Source: Pseudomonas sp. AL03 (lineage in GTDB: Bacteria; Pseudomonadota; Gammaproteobacteria; Pseudomonadales; Pseudomonadaceae). From it: a stretch of DNA of 64,000 bases. The number at the start of each line of letters is the position of its first letter. Positions within the stretch are counted from its first letter, which is position 1. Both the position numbers and the translations under genes were made by a program. A model generated the notes under the pieces. That model was not told the origin of the DNA and did no database searches. It saw only the letters and a list, made by a program, of their open reading frames with translations. Positions 34,901-44,792 of the stretch are shown one piece after another. The DNA is taken from NCBI RefSeq assembly GCF_029960815.1, contig NZ_JASBRE010000005.1, positions 124,001 through 188,000 of the forward strand. Direction: 5' to 3'.

Positions 34901-35853
34901 TGGGGGCAGTGACCAAACCGACAATCGGTATTATCGGCACCGGCGCGATCGGCGGGTTCTACGGGTTGATGCTGGCGCGTGCTGGTTTCGATGTGCATTT
35001 TCTATTGCGCAGTGAGTTTTCGGCCGTTGCCGAGCACGGACTGCAACTCGACAGTGCGGTGCACGGCGCGCTGACGTTGAATCCGGTTCAGGCCTATTCG
35101 ACGGCCGAAGACATGCCGCCCTGCGACTGGTTGCTGGTCAGCGCAAAAACCACCAGCAATGCGGATCTGGCGCCGGCCATCGTTCAAGCGGCGGCACCGA
35201 ATGCCAAGGTGCTGCTGTTGCAAAACGGTCTGGAAGTCGAAGACAGCTTGCGGGCGTTGCTTCCCGATTCGCTGCACGTGCTCGGTGGGCTCTGCTATAT
35301 CTGCGTCCATCGCGACGGACCAGGTGTCATCACCCATCAGGCGCTCGGCGCAGTGAATGTTGGCTATCACAGTGGCCCAGCAGCCGATGAGCAGACGCGC
35401 ATGGCGATTGTCGAGGAGGGCGCCCGGCTGTTTCGCACCGCCGGCATCGATTCCCAGGTCATGGCGAACCTGCATCAGGCGCGCTGGCAAAAGCTGGTCT
35501 GGAATATCCCTTACAACGGTCTGTCGGTGCTGCTTGGGGCGAGCACTGCGCCATTGATGGCCGATGCCGACAGTCGGGAGCTGATCAAGGCTCTGATGGC
35601 TGAAGTGGTTCAAGGCGCACTCGCTTGCGGTCACGACGTACCGGCCGGATATGCCGACCATCTGTTCACGGTGACCGAAAAAATGCCCGACTACTGGCCG
35701 AGCATGTACCACGATTTTCTGCACAAGCGACCGCTGGAGCTGGAGGCGATTTACGCCCGGCCCCTGGCGGCGGCCAAAGCGGCAGGATGCGAATTGCCGC
35801 GAATCGAAGCCTTGTATCGCAGTTTGAGTTTTATCGATCGACGTAACACTTGA
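34897..35853 (+). CDS. Ketopantoate reductase-family protein (PanE/ApbA)
   Basis: 318 aa. The Rossmann motif IIGTGAIGGFYGLML opens the protein (residues 9-22), with C-terminal helical domain segments NGLSVLLGAS and RPLELEAIYARPL that are typical of the 2-dehydropantoate 2-reductase family. NADPH-dependent reduction of ketopantoate in CoA synthesis is one option, but Pseudomonas genomes carry several paralogues, so the true substrate is open. Start ATGATG with GAGGAG 6-11 nt upstream. Confidence 0.88.
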   Translation: MMGAVTKPTIGIIGTGAIGGFYGLMLARAGFDVHFLLRSEFSAVAEHGLQLDSAVHGALTLNPVQAYSTAEDMPPCDWLLVSAKTTSNADLAPAIVQAAAPNAKVLLLQNGLEVEDSLRALLPDSLHVLGGLCYICVHRDGPGVITHQALGAVNVGYHSGPAADEQTRMAIVEEGARLFRTAGIDSQVMANLHQARWQKLVWNIPYNGLSVLLGASTAPLMADADSRELIKALMAEVVQGALACGHDVPAGYADHLFTVTEKMPDYWPSMYHDFLHKRPLELEAIYARPLAAAKAAGCELPRIEALYRSLSFIDRRNT

Positions 35854-35878
35854 GTCGATCAACCTTGGGGAGAAGGGC

Positions 35879-36784
35879 ATGGCAAAAACGATCGACGACA
35901 AACTGGTGCTGGCGATTTCTTCGCGTGCGCTGTTCGACCTGAGCGAAAGCCACAAGGTCTATCTGTCGAGCGGCGTCGAGGCCTATCGGCAATATCAGAT
36001 CGAACACGAAGATGAAATCCTCGAGCCCGGTGATGCATTCCCGTTGGTGCAAAAACTCCTCAACTTGAACACCCGCCTCGGCCGCGCCCGGGTCGAAGTG
36101 ATCCTGGTGTCGCGCAACAGTGCCGACACCGGCCTGCGGGTGTTCAATTCGATCCACCACTATGGCTTGGCGATTTCCCGCGCGGCGTTTGTCGGCGGGC
36201 GCAGTCCTTATCCGTACCTCAAGGCGTTTGGCTGCGACCTGTTCCTCTCGACGCATGCCGAAGACGTGCGCAGTGCACTGGATGCCGGGTTCGCCGCGGC
36301 GACCATTCTGTCGGGTGGCGCCAGCCGTGCGGCCAGTGATGAATTGCGCATTGCCTTCGATGGTGACGCGGTGCTGTTTTCCGATGAATCGGAACGCGTC
36401 TATCAGTCCGGTGGTCTGGAAGCGTTTCAGGCCAGCGAGCGCGAAGCCGCCCGCGAGCCGCTGCGCGGTGGGCCGTTCAAAGGCTTCCTTGCGGCCCTCA
36501 ATCTGTTGCAGCGCGAGTTCCCCGATGACGCCTGTCCGATCCGCACCGCGCTGGTGACTGCGCGATCGGCGCCGGCCCATGAGCGGGTCATTCGTACCTT
36601 GCGCGAATGGGACATTCGTCTGGACGAGTCGCTGTTTCTCGGCGGCCTGACCAAATCGGCGTTTCTCGAAGCGTTTGCCGCCGACGTGTTTTTCGACGAT
36701 CAGGCTGGTCACTGCGAGCTGGCCCGCGAGGTGGTCGCCACCGGTCACGTGCCCCATGGCATAAGCAACGAGCAGAAGGTTTAA
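35879..36784 (+). CDS. Cytosolic 5'-nucleotidase
   Basis: 301 aa. Matches the bacterial 5'-nucleotidase family (PF06189-like): KLVLAISSRALFDL at the start, VEVILVSRNSADTGLRVFNS, then LFLSTHAEDVRSALDAG and VFFDDQAGHCELA. Expected to dephosphorylate nucleoside monophosphates in the cytoplasm. It follows the PanE-like gene by 25 bp and may share its transcript. Confidence 0.88.
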   Translation: MAKTIDDKLVLAISSRALFDLSESHKVYLSSGVEAYRQYQIEHEDEILEPGDAFPLVQKLLNLNTRLGRARVEVILVSRNSADTGLRVFNSIHHYGLAISRAAFVGGRSPYPYLKAFGCDLFLSTHAEDVRSALDAGFAAATILSGGASRAASDELRIAFDGDAVLFSDESERVYQSGGLEAFQASEREAAREPLRGGPFKGFLAALNLLQREFPDDACPIRTALVTARSAPAHERVIRTLREWDIRLDESLFLGGLTKSAFLEAFAADVFFDDQAGHCELAREVVATGHVPHGISNEQKV

Positions 36785-36878
36785 GCCCCCGGTTCAACGC
36801 GTTACGCGGGACGTCGTACTCGCCAAGGCACTGCTAAGCTGAATCAATCTCGGCCATGTTGGCACTCGAGGAGGTCAT

Positions 36879-37382
36879 ATGATTCATTCGATGCTGTATG
36901 CCACCGACCTCGGCCTGTATGCACCGTTGGTGATGCAACATGCCTTGGCGCTGGCTCGAACATTCAATGCCGACCTCTACGTGGTGCACGCCGTTGAACC
37001 GATGGGGTTGTTCGCCGAATCGGTGCTTCAGAGTTACCTCGATGAGCAGGCGTTGAACGAGTTTCACAGCCAGGGCCTGAATACGGTGATCGCCAATATC
37101 GAGCAGCGGGTACTCGACAGCTTTCGTGAAGAGCTGGGGGGCGAAGGGGAGCACGACCTGGAACGAATTAAAGCGGTACGGGTGCTTCAGGGTGACCCGT
37201 CGCAGGTGATTCTCGACCAGGCGCAGAAACTCTCCGTGGATTTGTTGATCGTAGGTAGTCATAGCCATGGTGCTGGCGCGGAAACGCCTTTGGGGCGGAC
37301 TGCAGCGCGGGTGTTGCAACTGTCTCGGGTACCGGTCTATCTGGTGCCGCTGGTGGAACGTCGTCGCCAAGGGGATCGTTAG
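36879..37382 (+). CDS. Universal stress protein (UspA family)
   Basis: 167 aa. The nucleotide-binding signature G-x2-G-x9-G-S/T appears as VGSHSHGAGAETPLGRTAARVL near the C-terminus, so it probably binds ATP. The opening MLYATDLGLYAPLVMQHAL is the usual USP start. Good ribosome site GAGGAGG before the ATG. It is immediately followed by a 158-bp palindromic element. Confidence 0.9.
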   Translation: MIHSMLYATDLGLYAPLVMQHALALARTFNADLYVVHAVEPMGLFAESVLQSYLDEQALNEFHSQGLNTVIANIEQRVLDSFREELGGEGEHDLERIKAVRVLQGDPSQVILDQAQKLSVDLLIVGSHSHGAGAETPLGRTAARVLQLSRVPVYLVPLVERRRQGDR

Positions 37383-37539
37383 TGTCCTGCCTCGCAAATA
37401 CTGTTCCTTTTTGACGGCGTCTGTTTCTGCCATGCTGCGTTGCCGCTCCTCGCCATAGCGGGCTATGACTCGTCGCGGCGCCTTGCCTGGCAGCAACAGC
37501 CACTCGTCAAAAGAGGAGCGTATTCACGAGGCAGGACAC
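37382..37539. repeat. 158-bp whole-element imperfect palindrome (MITE-like)
   Basis: Terminal inverted repeats TGTCCTGCCTCG (37383-37394) and CGAGGCAGGACA (37527-37538). Further in, GTTCCTTTTTGACG faces CGTCAAAAGAGGAGC. The centre is the short hairpin ATAGC-GG-GCTAT (37455-37466), whose midpoint coincides with that of the whole element. The complete unit could fold into one long hairpin. It lies between the universal stress gene and cysB and begins one base before the stop codon's end. Confidence 0.8.
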
Positions 37540-37645
37540 AGAACACGAATAGTGGCAGTTTGATAAAAAAGTTCTAGATTTATTCTTCAAACCATTAATA
37601 TAGTTATATACCGTCGCTGATGCCCGTGGCGTCTACCTGCTTTGA

Positions 37646-38629
<984 letters not shown>

Positions 38630-38638
38630 TCTCCCTTT

Positions 38639-39133
38639 CTACACCACCTCGGTAACAGCAAACTGTTGCCGAGCACCTGCCACCAGAATCTCCACCCCGT
38701 CCCCTTCGAACTTGCCCAGCAGGCTTTTGCCCAGCGGCGAGCGGGGGGTGATGACGGTGATCCATTGCCCCACCAGATCGACCTTCAATCCCGCCGCGTC
38801 GGGGGCCAGGAACAGCCATTGTTCACGTCCCTTTTCGTCTGCGAGACCGAGCAGGGCGCCGACTTCGATACCGCGCTGATCGTCATACGGGCGCAACGTC
38901 AGGTTCTGGCAAAGCGTCAGTGAATGACGGATCTCCTCGACCCGCTTCGCCTGCCCGGCCGCGAGGTATGACGCCTCGAGACCCAGAGTGTCGTATTTGT
39001 TCTCGGCGATGTTTTCTTCGTGGGTCGCGGTTTCGTAAGCGGTTTGCGCGGCACGCTCGGCGATGTCGAGATCGATCCGCAGCTTGTCGAGTATCAGTTG
39101 GTGGACGGTAGGCTTGTGCATGGTCAGGTTCAT
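38639..39133 (-). CDS. GreA/GreB-family elongation-factor-like protein
   Basis: 164 aa. An N-terminal coiled coil (residues 5-75) keeps acidic residues at its tip (ATHEENIAENKYDT) and a C-terminal Gre/FKBP-like domain follows (GQWITVITPRSPLGKSLLGK). It is clearly diverged from the GreB at 25730-26227 and probably binds the RNA polymerase secondary channel. The start MNLTMHK lies 2 nt after the upstream gene's stop; a second ATG at 39121 is also possible. Confidence 0.8.
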   Translation of the reverse strand: MNLTMHKPTVHQLILDKLRIDLDIAERAAQTAYETATHEENIAENKYDTLGLEASYLAAGQAKRVEEIRHSLTLCQNLTLRPYDDQRGIEVGALLGLADEKGREQWLFLAPDAAGLKVDLVGQWITVITPRSPLGKSLLGKFEGDGVEILVAGARQQFAVTEVV

Positions 39134-39135
39134 GA

Positions 39136-39549
39136 TCAATCGCAGAATTGCTGGACGTTGGCGCGGCTTTTTTCGCTCGGTGCAGTCTGGTCCTGTTGCA
39201 ACCAGAACTGGCATTTGGGGTTCGACAGGTTGCGGCTGCTGCTGCTGCGCGCCTGATCCAGCCTTTGCTGCTGCTCGTTTTTGTGCAGGTTCTCTTCGTA
39301 CTGCTCGAACAGCGGGCTCTGCGGAGGACTATCCGGCACCGGTTGCACCACCACCGGCGGTTTGGCCAGTTGTTGTAAAGCCTCAGCCACGGGCGCCAAT
39401 GGCTCGTTGAACAGTAGGCGAGAGGCGAGCCAGCACGTCAGCGCGATTGCGATAAACCCCAGCCACACACCCAGGGCAATGCTGCCGGTCAGTTGCAAGG
39501 CGCTGAGCTGGATCGGCAACGGGCGGCGCGGGTTTGGACGGTAGGGCAT
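39136..39549 (-). CDS. Hypothetical membrane protein
   Basis: 137 aa. One strong membrane helix at about residues 22-45 (GSIALGVWLGFIAIALTCWL), a proline-rich linker (KPPVVVQPVPDSPPQSP) and a glutamine-rich C-terminus with two cysteines (PKCQFWLQQ, QQFC) that could form a periplasmic disulfide. No family recognised. Likely co-transcribed with the Gre-like gene. Confidence 0.75.
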   Translation of the reverse strand: MPYRPNPRRPLPIQLSALQLTGSIALGVWLGFIAIALTCWLASRLLFNEPLAPVAEALQQLAKPPVVVQPVPDSPPQSPLFEQYEENLHKNEQQQRLDQARSSSSRNLSNPKCQFWLQQDQTAPSEKSRANVQQFCD

Positions 39550-39673
39550 GGCTGCCTCCTGGCGGGTGGTCGCGGGCGAGTGGCGATTGTCGCATGAAGA
39601 TTAATCGCCGTCGGCTCTTCTGCACGGGGTAGTTTATGAGGACAATCGGCGCCTTTGCCAACGGGAGCCTGGA

Positions 39674-40816
39674 ATGCCTGAAATGAAAGCCCGCTGGGAT
39701 ATTTTCTGCACAGTGGTCGACAACTTTGGTGACATCGGTGTGACCTGGCGTCTGGCCAGACAACTGGTGGCCGAACATTCGGTGACGGTGCGCTTGTGGG
39801 TCGATGATCTGCGGGCCTTCGAGCGCTTGTGCCCGGACATCGACATCAACGCCTCACAACAATGGCAGCAGGGCGTCGAAGTGCGTCAGTGGACGGCCAA
39901 CTGGCAGCCCACGGAAGCTGCGGATGTGGTGATCGCCGCGTTCGCCTGCCAATTGCCGGGTGCTTACATGGACGCCATGGCCGAGCGGGAAAAACCGCCG
40001 CTGTGGATGAATCTCGACTATCTGAGTGCCGAGGACTGGATCGTCGGCTGCCACGGTTTGCCGTCGGTGAAGTACAAAAGCGTACAAAAATTCTTTTTCT
40101 TCCCAGGATTCCAGAAGGGCACGGGCGGCTTGTTGCGTGAAAGCGGATTGCTTGAGCGTCGTCAGCAATTTCAACAAAACCCCGAGTCCCAGCGAGAATT
40201 CCTGCAGGGTTTAGGGATTGATCGCGCGCAAGGTGCGCAGTTGGTCTCGCTGTTTGCCTACGAAAATAAAGGGCTGGCCAGTTGGTTTGATGCAATGGCT
40301 GCCGACTCGACGCCCACTCATCTGCTGGTGCCCGAAGGTCGGGTTCTTGGGGATGTCGCGCGTTGGCTCGGGGTGGACGGTCTGGTGGCCGGCGCCGTGC
40401 ATGTGCGCGATGCCTTGACCGTGCAAGTGCTGCCATTCGTCCGACAGGACCAGTATGACCTGTTGCTGTGGTGCTGCGATTTCAACGCCGTGCGCGGTGA
40501 AGATTCCTTTGTCCGCGCCCAATGGGCGGGCCGGCCGCTGCTCTGGCACATCTATCAGCAGGACGAAGACATCCATCTGGACAAGCTCGAGGCCTTCCTC
40601 GCTCTGTACACAAAAGAACTGTCGGAGCCTGCCAGAGAGGCAATCAGCGGTCTTTGGCATTCGTGGAATGCCGGTGAGACAATGTCCGACCACTGGCTGG
40701 CGACCCGCAAACACTGGCCAGAACTGCAAAAACACGCCGAAGCGTGGTGTTTGGAACAAGCCTTGCAGGATGATCTTGCCGCAGCGCTGGTACAGTTTTA
40801 TGTAAATTGGATATGA
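39674..40816 (+). CDS. earP: EarP, EF-P arginine rhamnosyltransferase
   Basis: 380 aa GT-B fold glycosyltransferase of the EarP family. WDIFCTVVDNFGDIGVTWRLAR at the N-terminus and the C-terminal LPFVRQDQYDLLLWCCDFNAVRGEDSFVRAQ (split by nucleotide-sugar contacts) are family hallmarks. It transfers rhamnose from dTDP-L-rhamnose to Arg32 of EF-P. It sits 48 bp upstream of efp, the gene for its only known substrate. Confidence 0.95.
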   Translation: MPEMKARWDIFCTVVDNFGDIGVTWRLARQLVAEHSVTVRLWVDDLRAFERLCPDIDINASQQWQQGVEVRQWTANWQPTEAADVVIAAFACQLPGAYMDAMAEREKPPLWMNLDYLSAEDWIVGCHGLPSVKYKSVQKFFFFPGFQKGTGGLLRESGLLERRQQFQQNPESQREFLQGLGIDRAQGAQLVSLFAYENKGLASWFDAMAADSTPTHLLVPEGRVLGDVARWLGVDGLVAGAVHVRDALTVQVLPFVRQDQYDLLLWCCDFNAVRGEDSFVRAQWAGRPLLWHIYQQDEDIHLDKLEAFLALYTKELSEPAREAISGLWHSWNAGETMSDHWLATRKHWPELQKHAEAWCLEQALQDDLAAALVQFYVNWI

Positions 40817-40864
40817 TACGCGGCCTAGATTTTTGTAAATCCCATCCAAATTCGGATATTCGCA

Positions 40865-41434
40865 ATGAAAACTGGTAAAGAACTGAAACCCGGTACCGTG
40901 ATCCGTCTCGAAAACGATCCTTGGCTGGTTCAGAAAGCTGAATTCACCAAGTCTGGTCGTAACAGCGCGATCATGAAGACCAAGCTGAAAAACCTGCTGA
41001 CCGGTTACAAGACCGAGATCGTTTACAGCGCCGACGACAAATTGGACGACGTAATCCTCGACCGCAAAGAAGCGACCCTGTCCTTCATCAGCGGCGACAC
41101 CTACACGTTCATGGACACCACCGACTACACCATGTACGAGCTGAACGCCGAAGACATCGAAGCCGTTCTGCCTTTCGTTGAAGAAGGCATGACCGATGTT
41201 TGCGAAGCGATCTTCTTCGAAGAACGTCTGGTTTCCGTAGAACTGCCGACCACTATCGTGCGCGTAGTTGACTACACCGAAGGCTCCGCTCGCGGTGACA
41301 CTTCGGGCAAAGTAATGAAGCCTGCCAAGCTGAGCAACGGTACTGAATTGCAAGTTGCTGACTTCATCGAAATCGGTGACAGAATCGAGATCGATACCCG
41401 CGAAGGCGGTTCCTACAAAGGCCGTGCTAAATAA
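40865..41434 (+). CDS. efp: Translation elongation factor P
   Basis: 189 aa with three beta-barrel domains. The modification loop reads KSGRNSA, with arginine at position 32, so it is the rhamnosylated type, not the lysylated (K34) type. EF-P rescues ribosomes stalled at polyproline. It has its own short intergenic promoter region (40817-40864) and a strong terminator. Confidence 0.97.
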   Translation: MKTGKELKPGTVIRLENDPWLVQKAEFTKSGRNSAIMKTKLKNLLTGYKTEIVYSADDKLDDVILDRKEATLSFISGDTYTFMDTTDYTMYELNAEDIEAVLPFVEEGMTDVCEAIFFEERLVSVELPTTIVRVVDYTEGSARGDTSGKVMKPAKLSNGTELQVADFIEIGDRIEIDTREGGSYKGRAK

Positions 41435-41452
41435 GCACCGCTTCAGGAATGA

Positions 41453-41482
41453 AAAAGCCCGACCATTGAGTCGGGCTTTTTT
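41453..41482 (+). terminator. Terminator of efp
   Basis: AAAAGCCCGAC/GTCGGGCTTTT stem with loop CATTGA, then T-run. Confidence 0.9.
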
Positions 41483-41500
41483 GTACCTGCGATTTACCAC

Positions 41501-41618
41501 TTACTTGAGGTGTTGCTTGAGCTCTTCGGACGCCTGCAACATCGCCGAACGCACCGCTGGAACCTGGCTCACCACGTTAAGCAAACCATAGTCGTGGATC
41601 ATGCCGTTGTAGCGAACT
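41501..41618 (-). pseudogene. Remnant of an alpha/beta hydrolase (acetyl esterase), C-terminus only
   Basis: Minus-strand reading gives [20 protein letters not shown] and then RSAMLQASEELKQHLK before a TAA, which is the typical tail of HSL-type alpha/beta-hydrolase esterases. There is no upstream catalytic part; the sequence changes abruptly to the end of the ohr fragment. Only about 37 codons survive, without a start codon. Confidence 0.7.
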
Positions 41619-41632
41619 GCAGGGAATCAGCG

Positions 41633-41974
41633 TCAGACGGTAACGTGCAGGCGCACATCGACGTTGCCACGGGTGGCGTTGGAGTACGGGCAGACCTGGT
41701 GTGCGGCGTCGAACAGGCTTTGCGCATCGGCGTGTTCAAGACCCGGCAAGCTGACGTGCAGGTCGATGTCCAGACCGAAACCACCAGGGATCTGGCCGAT
41801 GCCTACATGAGCGGTGATCGAGGCGTCGTCCGGGAGTTTGCGTTTGGTCTGGCTGGCAACGAGTTTCAGCGCGCCGATGAAGCAGGCGGAGTAACCGGCT
41901 GCGAACAGTTGCTCAGGGTTGGTCGCTGCGCCGCCAGCACCACCGAGTTCCTTGGGCGTGGCGAGTTTCACGTA
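41633..41974 (-). pseudogene. ohr: 5'-truncated organic hydroperoxide resistance protein (Ohr)
   Basis: About 113 codons are left of a usual ~140-aa Ohr. [31 protein letters not shown] and [12 protein letters not shown] with both catalytic cysteines (CFIGA, VCPYS) are intact. The first ~30 residues are missing: upstream of the lysine the reading frame quickly meets unrelated sequence. A GTG at 41974-41972 could start a short product, but the N-terminal strand that completes the dimer fold would be absent, so function is unlikely. Confidence 0.7.
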
Positions 41975-42033
41975 GAGGATGGTGATCTCTAGAATTTAGC
42001 GGGCGAATCTTTACTGCGCCAGACAATTTTAGC

Positions 42034-42990
42034 CTAGTGCTGATCGAGGGTATTTTGCAGCGCCAGATCCCACGGCGGGATCGGGCTGAAGCGGGTCTTC
42101 AGGTATTCCAGTAACAAGCGACTGCGGGAATTGGGTTGTTGCTCCAGGCGCAGCGCATAAATGCCGGTGGTCTCCGGTGTTGGTAGGCCGTTTTCGCAAA
42201 ACAGTGGCAGCAACTCGCCGCGCAGCAAGTATTCGCTGGCCAGCCAGGTCGGCAAGTGCGCGATACCCAGCCCGGCCAATGCGCCGCAGACCAGCGCCTC
42301 GGCATTGTTGGCGCTCATGCGAATCCGCGCCGGGCGGTGCAAGTGCATCTGCCCACCCCGTTCGAAACGCCAGGCGAACGGCGGGGCCAGGCCATCCCAG
42401 TCGAGCCCATCGTGCTCAATCAGCTGCGCCGGATCGGTCGGCACGCCACGCCGTTGCAAATACTCGGGGCTGGCGCAGGCAATGCGCACCATACTCGCCA
42501 GCGGCGTGGCCACCAGCCGGGTATCGGCCATTTGCCCGGCGCGCAGCACCAGATCGACCTTACCCAGATTCAAACCCTGCATGTCGACGAAACTGTCGAT
42601 CAGGTGCAGCTGCACGTCGAGACCTGGGTAGAGCATCAGAAAATCGGCAATCACCGGCGCCAGATGTCGCCGTCCAAACGCTGCCGGTGCATCGATCCGA
42701 ATCAAGCCTTCCGGTGCACTGCTCAAGGATACCGCTTCAGCCCGAGCCAGCCGCAGTTCAGCCACGATACGCCGCGCGCGTTCGGCAAAAGCCAGACCTG
42801 CCGGGGTTGCGCGCACCGCGTGGGTGCTGCGAATGAACAACTGGCTGCCGACGGCGTTTTCCAGGCTGTCGATGCGCCGCGCCACGGCCGAAGGGGTCAG
42901 TGGGTGGCGGCGGGACGCGGCGGAAAAACTGCCGGTTTCCAGCACGTCGAGGAACAGGCCCAGTTGTTCGGTCAATTGATTGGGGTTCAT
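42034..42990 (-). CDS. LysR-family transcriptional regulator
   Basis: 318 aa from MNPNQLTEQ; the upstream extension lies in the divergent promoter region. HTH at about residues 15-55 (GSFSAASRRHPLTPSAVARRI), effector domain from residue 90. It belongs to the DmlR/CrgA-like branch. Divergent from a TauE/SafE exporter gene at 112 bp, which it may regulate. Confidence 0.88.
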   Translation of the reverse strand: MNPNQLTEQLGLFLDVLETGSFSAASRRHPLTPSAVARRIDSLENAVGSQLFIRSTHAVRATPAGLAFAERARRIVAELRLARAEAVSLSSAPEGLIRIDAPAAFGRRHLAPVIADFLMLYPGLDVQLHLIDSFVDMQGLNLGKVDLVLRAGQMADTRLVATPLASMVRIACASPEYLQRRGVPTDPAQLIEHDGLDWDGLAPPFAWRFERGGQMHLHRPARIRMSANNAEALVCGALAGLGIAHLPTWLASEYLLRGELLPLFCENGLPTPETTGIYALRLEQQPNSRSRLLLEYLKTRFSPIPPWDLALQNTLDQH

Positions 42991-43102
42991 GGTGTAATCC
43001 GCGCTTATGCGAAGTTGGCACAGCCATTGTGCGTTGCTGTGCGTTTCCCCGCCAGAGCCGACTGCGTAGGATGAGTAGCCTGACGTAAAGGGAAAATCGC
43101 CT

Positions 43103-43852
43103 GTGAGTGAGTTTTTGATGTATCTGGTCTTTGGCGCCGCCCTGGGAACCCTCGGTGGGTTATTCGGCATTGGCGGTGGTTTGATCGCGATTCCGCTGCT
43201 GGGCGTGTTGTTCGGCCTCGATCAGCAGGTTGCCCAAGGCACGGCGCTGGTGATGGTGGTGCCCAACGTGATGCTGGCGCTGTGGCGTTATCACCAGCGT
43301 AATCGCATTGAATTGCGCCATGCGCTGCCATTGGCTTCGATGGGTTTCTGTTTCGCCTGGATCGGTTCGATCTGGGCGGTCGGCATTGATGCGCAAACCA
43401 TGCGCGTCGGATTTGTCGCGTTCCTGGTTGCTCTGTCGGCCTACAACCTGGTGCGAATGTTCTGCGCCAACGCGCCGGCGTCTGCGCAGATGAATTATTC
43501 ATGGCCATGGCTGGGCGTACTCGGTGCCGCCTCCGGCACCATGGGCGGGTTATTTGGCGTGGGCGGGGCGGTGGTGGCAACGCCGGTGCTAACCAGTCTG
43601 TTCGGCACCAGTCAGGTGGTTGCGCAGGGGTTGGCGCTGGCGCTGGCGTTGCCGAGCACGGGTGTCACGCTGGTGACTTACGCGGTGCACCATCAGGTGG
43701 ACTGGATGATCGGTCTGCCCTTGGCGGTCGGTGGCCTGATGAGCATCAGCTGGGGCGTGAGGATCGCTCACGCGCTGCCGGAGCGGCTGCTGCGCGGACT
43801 GTTCTGCGGTTTCCTGGTGCTCTGCGCGGTAATGCTGGCCCTTAAAGTTTGA
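43103..43852 (+). CDS. TauE/SafE-family sulfite/anion exporter
   Basis: 249 aa with about eight membrane helices and two internal repeats that each carry the family motif: GTLGGLFGIGGGLIAIPLL near the N-terminus and GTMGGLFGVGGAVVATPVL near the middle. Family members export sulfite, sulfoacetate or similar anions. The last 11 bp overlap the convergent LysR gene. Confidence 0.92.
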   Translation: MSEFLMYLVFGAALGTLGGLFGIGGGLIAIPLLGVLFGLDQQVAQGTALVMVVPNVMLALWRYHQRNRIELRHALPLASMGFCFAWIGSIWAVGIDAQTMRVGFVAFLVALSAYNLVRMFCANAPASAQMNYSWPWLGVLGAASGTMGGLFGVGGAVVATPVLTSLFGTSQVVAQGLALALALPSTGVTLVTYAVHHQVDWMIGLPLAVGGLMSISWGVRIAHALPERLLRGLFCGFLVLCAVMLALKV

Positions 43853-44696
43853 AACCTTCGACGATGTGTTCGGCCAGGCACTCGGTGATCGGCGAGGGGT
43901 TGTGCAGGTTGCGCAGCAGCATGATGCTGGCTTCTGGCAGGATCGGCAGGTCTTCGGCTTCACCGAGAATGCGCATGTCCGGGGTGACCAGGCTTTCCAG
44001 TTGCGCGGTCACCGCCAGACCGGCGCTGACCACCGCCATGATCGCCGACAGGCTGTCGCTGTTGTACGCCACGCGGTAATCGCGACCCATGGCATCCAGT
44101 GCATTGCAGGCCCATAAGCGGCAGAAGCAATCACTGTTGAACATCGCCAGCGGCAGCGGCGTTTGTTCGTGGGCGCTGAAACATTGCGCCTCGGCCCAGA
44201 CAAAGCGCTCTTTGCGCAGCAACTGGCCGATTTCGTTGCCCGGTTCGCGGGTGACGATGGTCAAGTCCAGGTCCTGGCGCAGCAGCAATTGTTTTGATGA
44301 TTCGCAGTGCACCTCGATCTGGATCAGCGGATACGTCTGCGCAAATCGCCGCAGAATTCCCGGCAAAAAACGCATCACGTAATCGTCCGGCGTGCCGATG
44401 CGCACCATGCCGACCATGTGCGGCTCGCGCAGCGTATTGAACACTTCACTGTGCAGCTTGAGGATGCGTCGGGCATAGCCGAGCAACACCTGTCCCTCAG
44501 CCGTCAGTCGCACCTGCCGTCCGTCGCGCTGGAATAACTGACGCTGCAACACATCCTCTTCCAGCCGCTTCATCTGCATGCTCACGGCGGACTGGGTCCT
44601 GTTGACCAACTCGCCGGCACGGGTAAAGCCGCCCTGATCGGCGATGGCGACAAAGGTGCGCAGCACTTCGGTGTCGATACTCGGGTAGGCAGACAT
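43842..44696 (-). CDS. LysR-family transcriptional regulator
   Basis: 284 aa. HTH GGFTRAGELVNRTQSAVSMQMKRL at residues 21-44; effector domain with DLDLTIVTREPG. Convergent with tauE/safE (11-bp overlap) and divergent from a DUF1127 gene 96 bp away, the likelier target. Inducer unknown. Confidence 0.88.
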   Translation of the reverse strand: MSAYPSIDTEVLRTFVAIADQGGFTRAGELVNRTQSAVSMQMKRLEEDVLQRQLFQRDGRQVRLTAEGQVLLGYARRILKLHSEVFNTLREPHMVGMVRIGTPDDYVMRFLPGILRRFAQTYPLIQIEVHCESSKQLLLRQDLDLTIVTREPGNEIGQLLRKERFVWAEAQCFSAHEQTPLPLAMFNSDCFCRLWACNALDAMGRDYRVAYNSDSLSAIMAVVSAGLAVTAQLESLVTPDMRILGEAEDLPILPEASIMLLRNLHNPSPITECLAEHIVEGFKL

Positions 44697-44792
44697 TCAT
44701 CAATCTCCGAGATGTGTTACATCAGAAACATTCGTTGGATTGATCTTAGCCCCGGCGCGACACTTGAGCCATCCCAAACGGAGGGCAACACG

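Noticed and set aside
43842..43852. 11-bp convergent overlap of the TauE/SafE and LysR genes
   Set aside because: Small tail-to-tail overlaps are frequent in compact genomes and both stops look normal.
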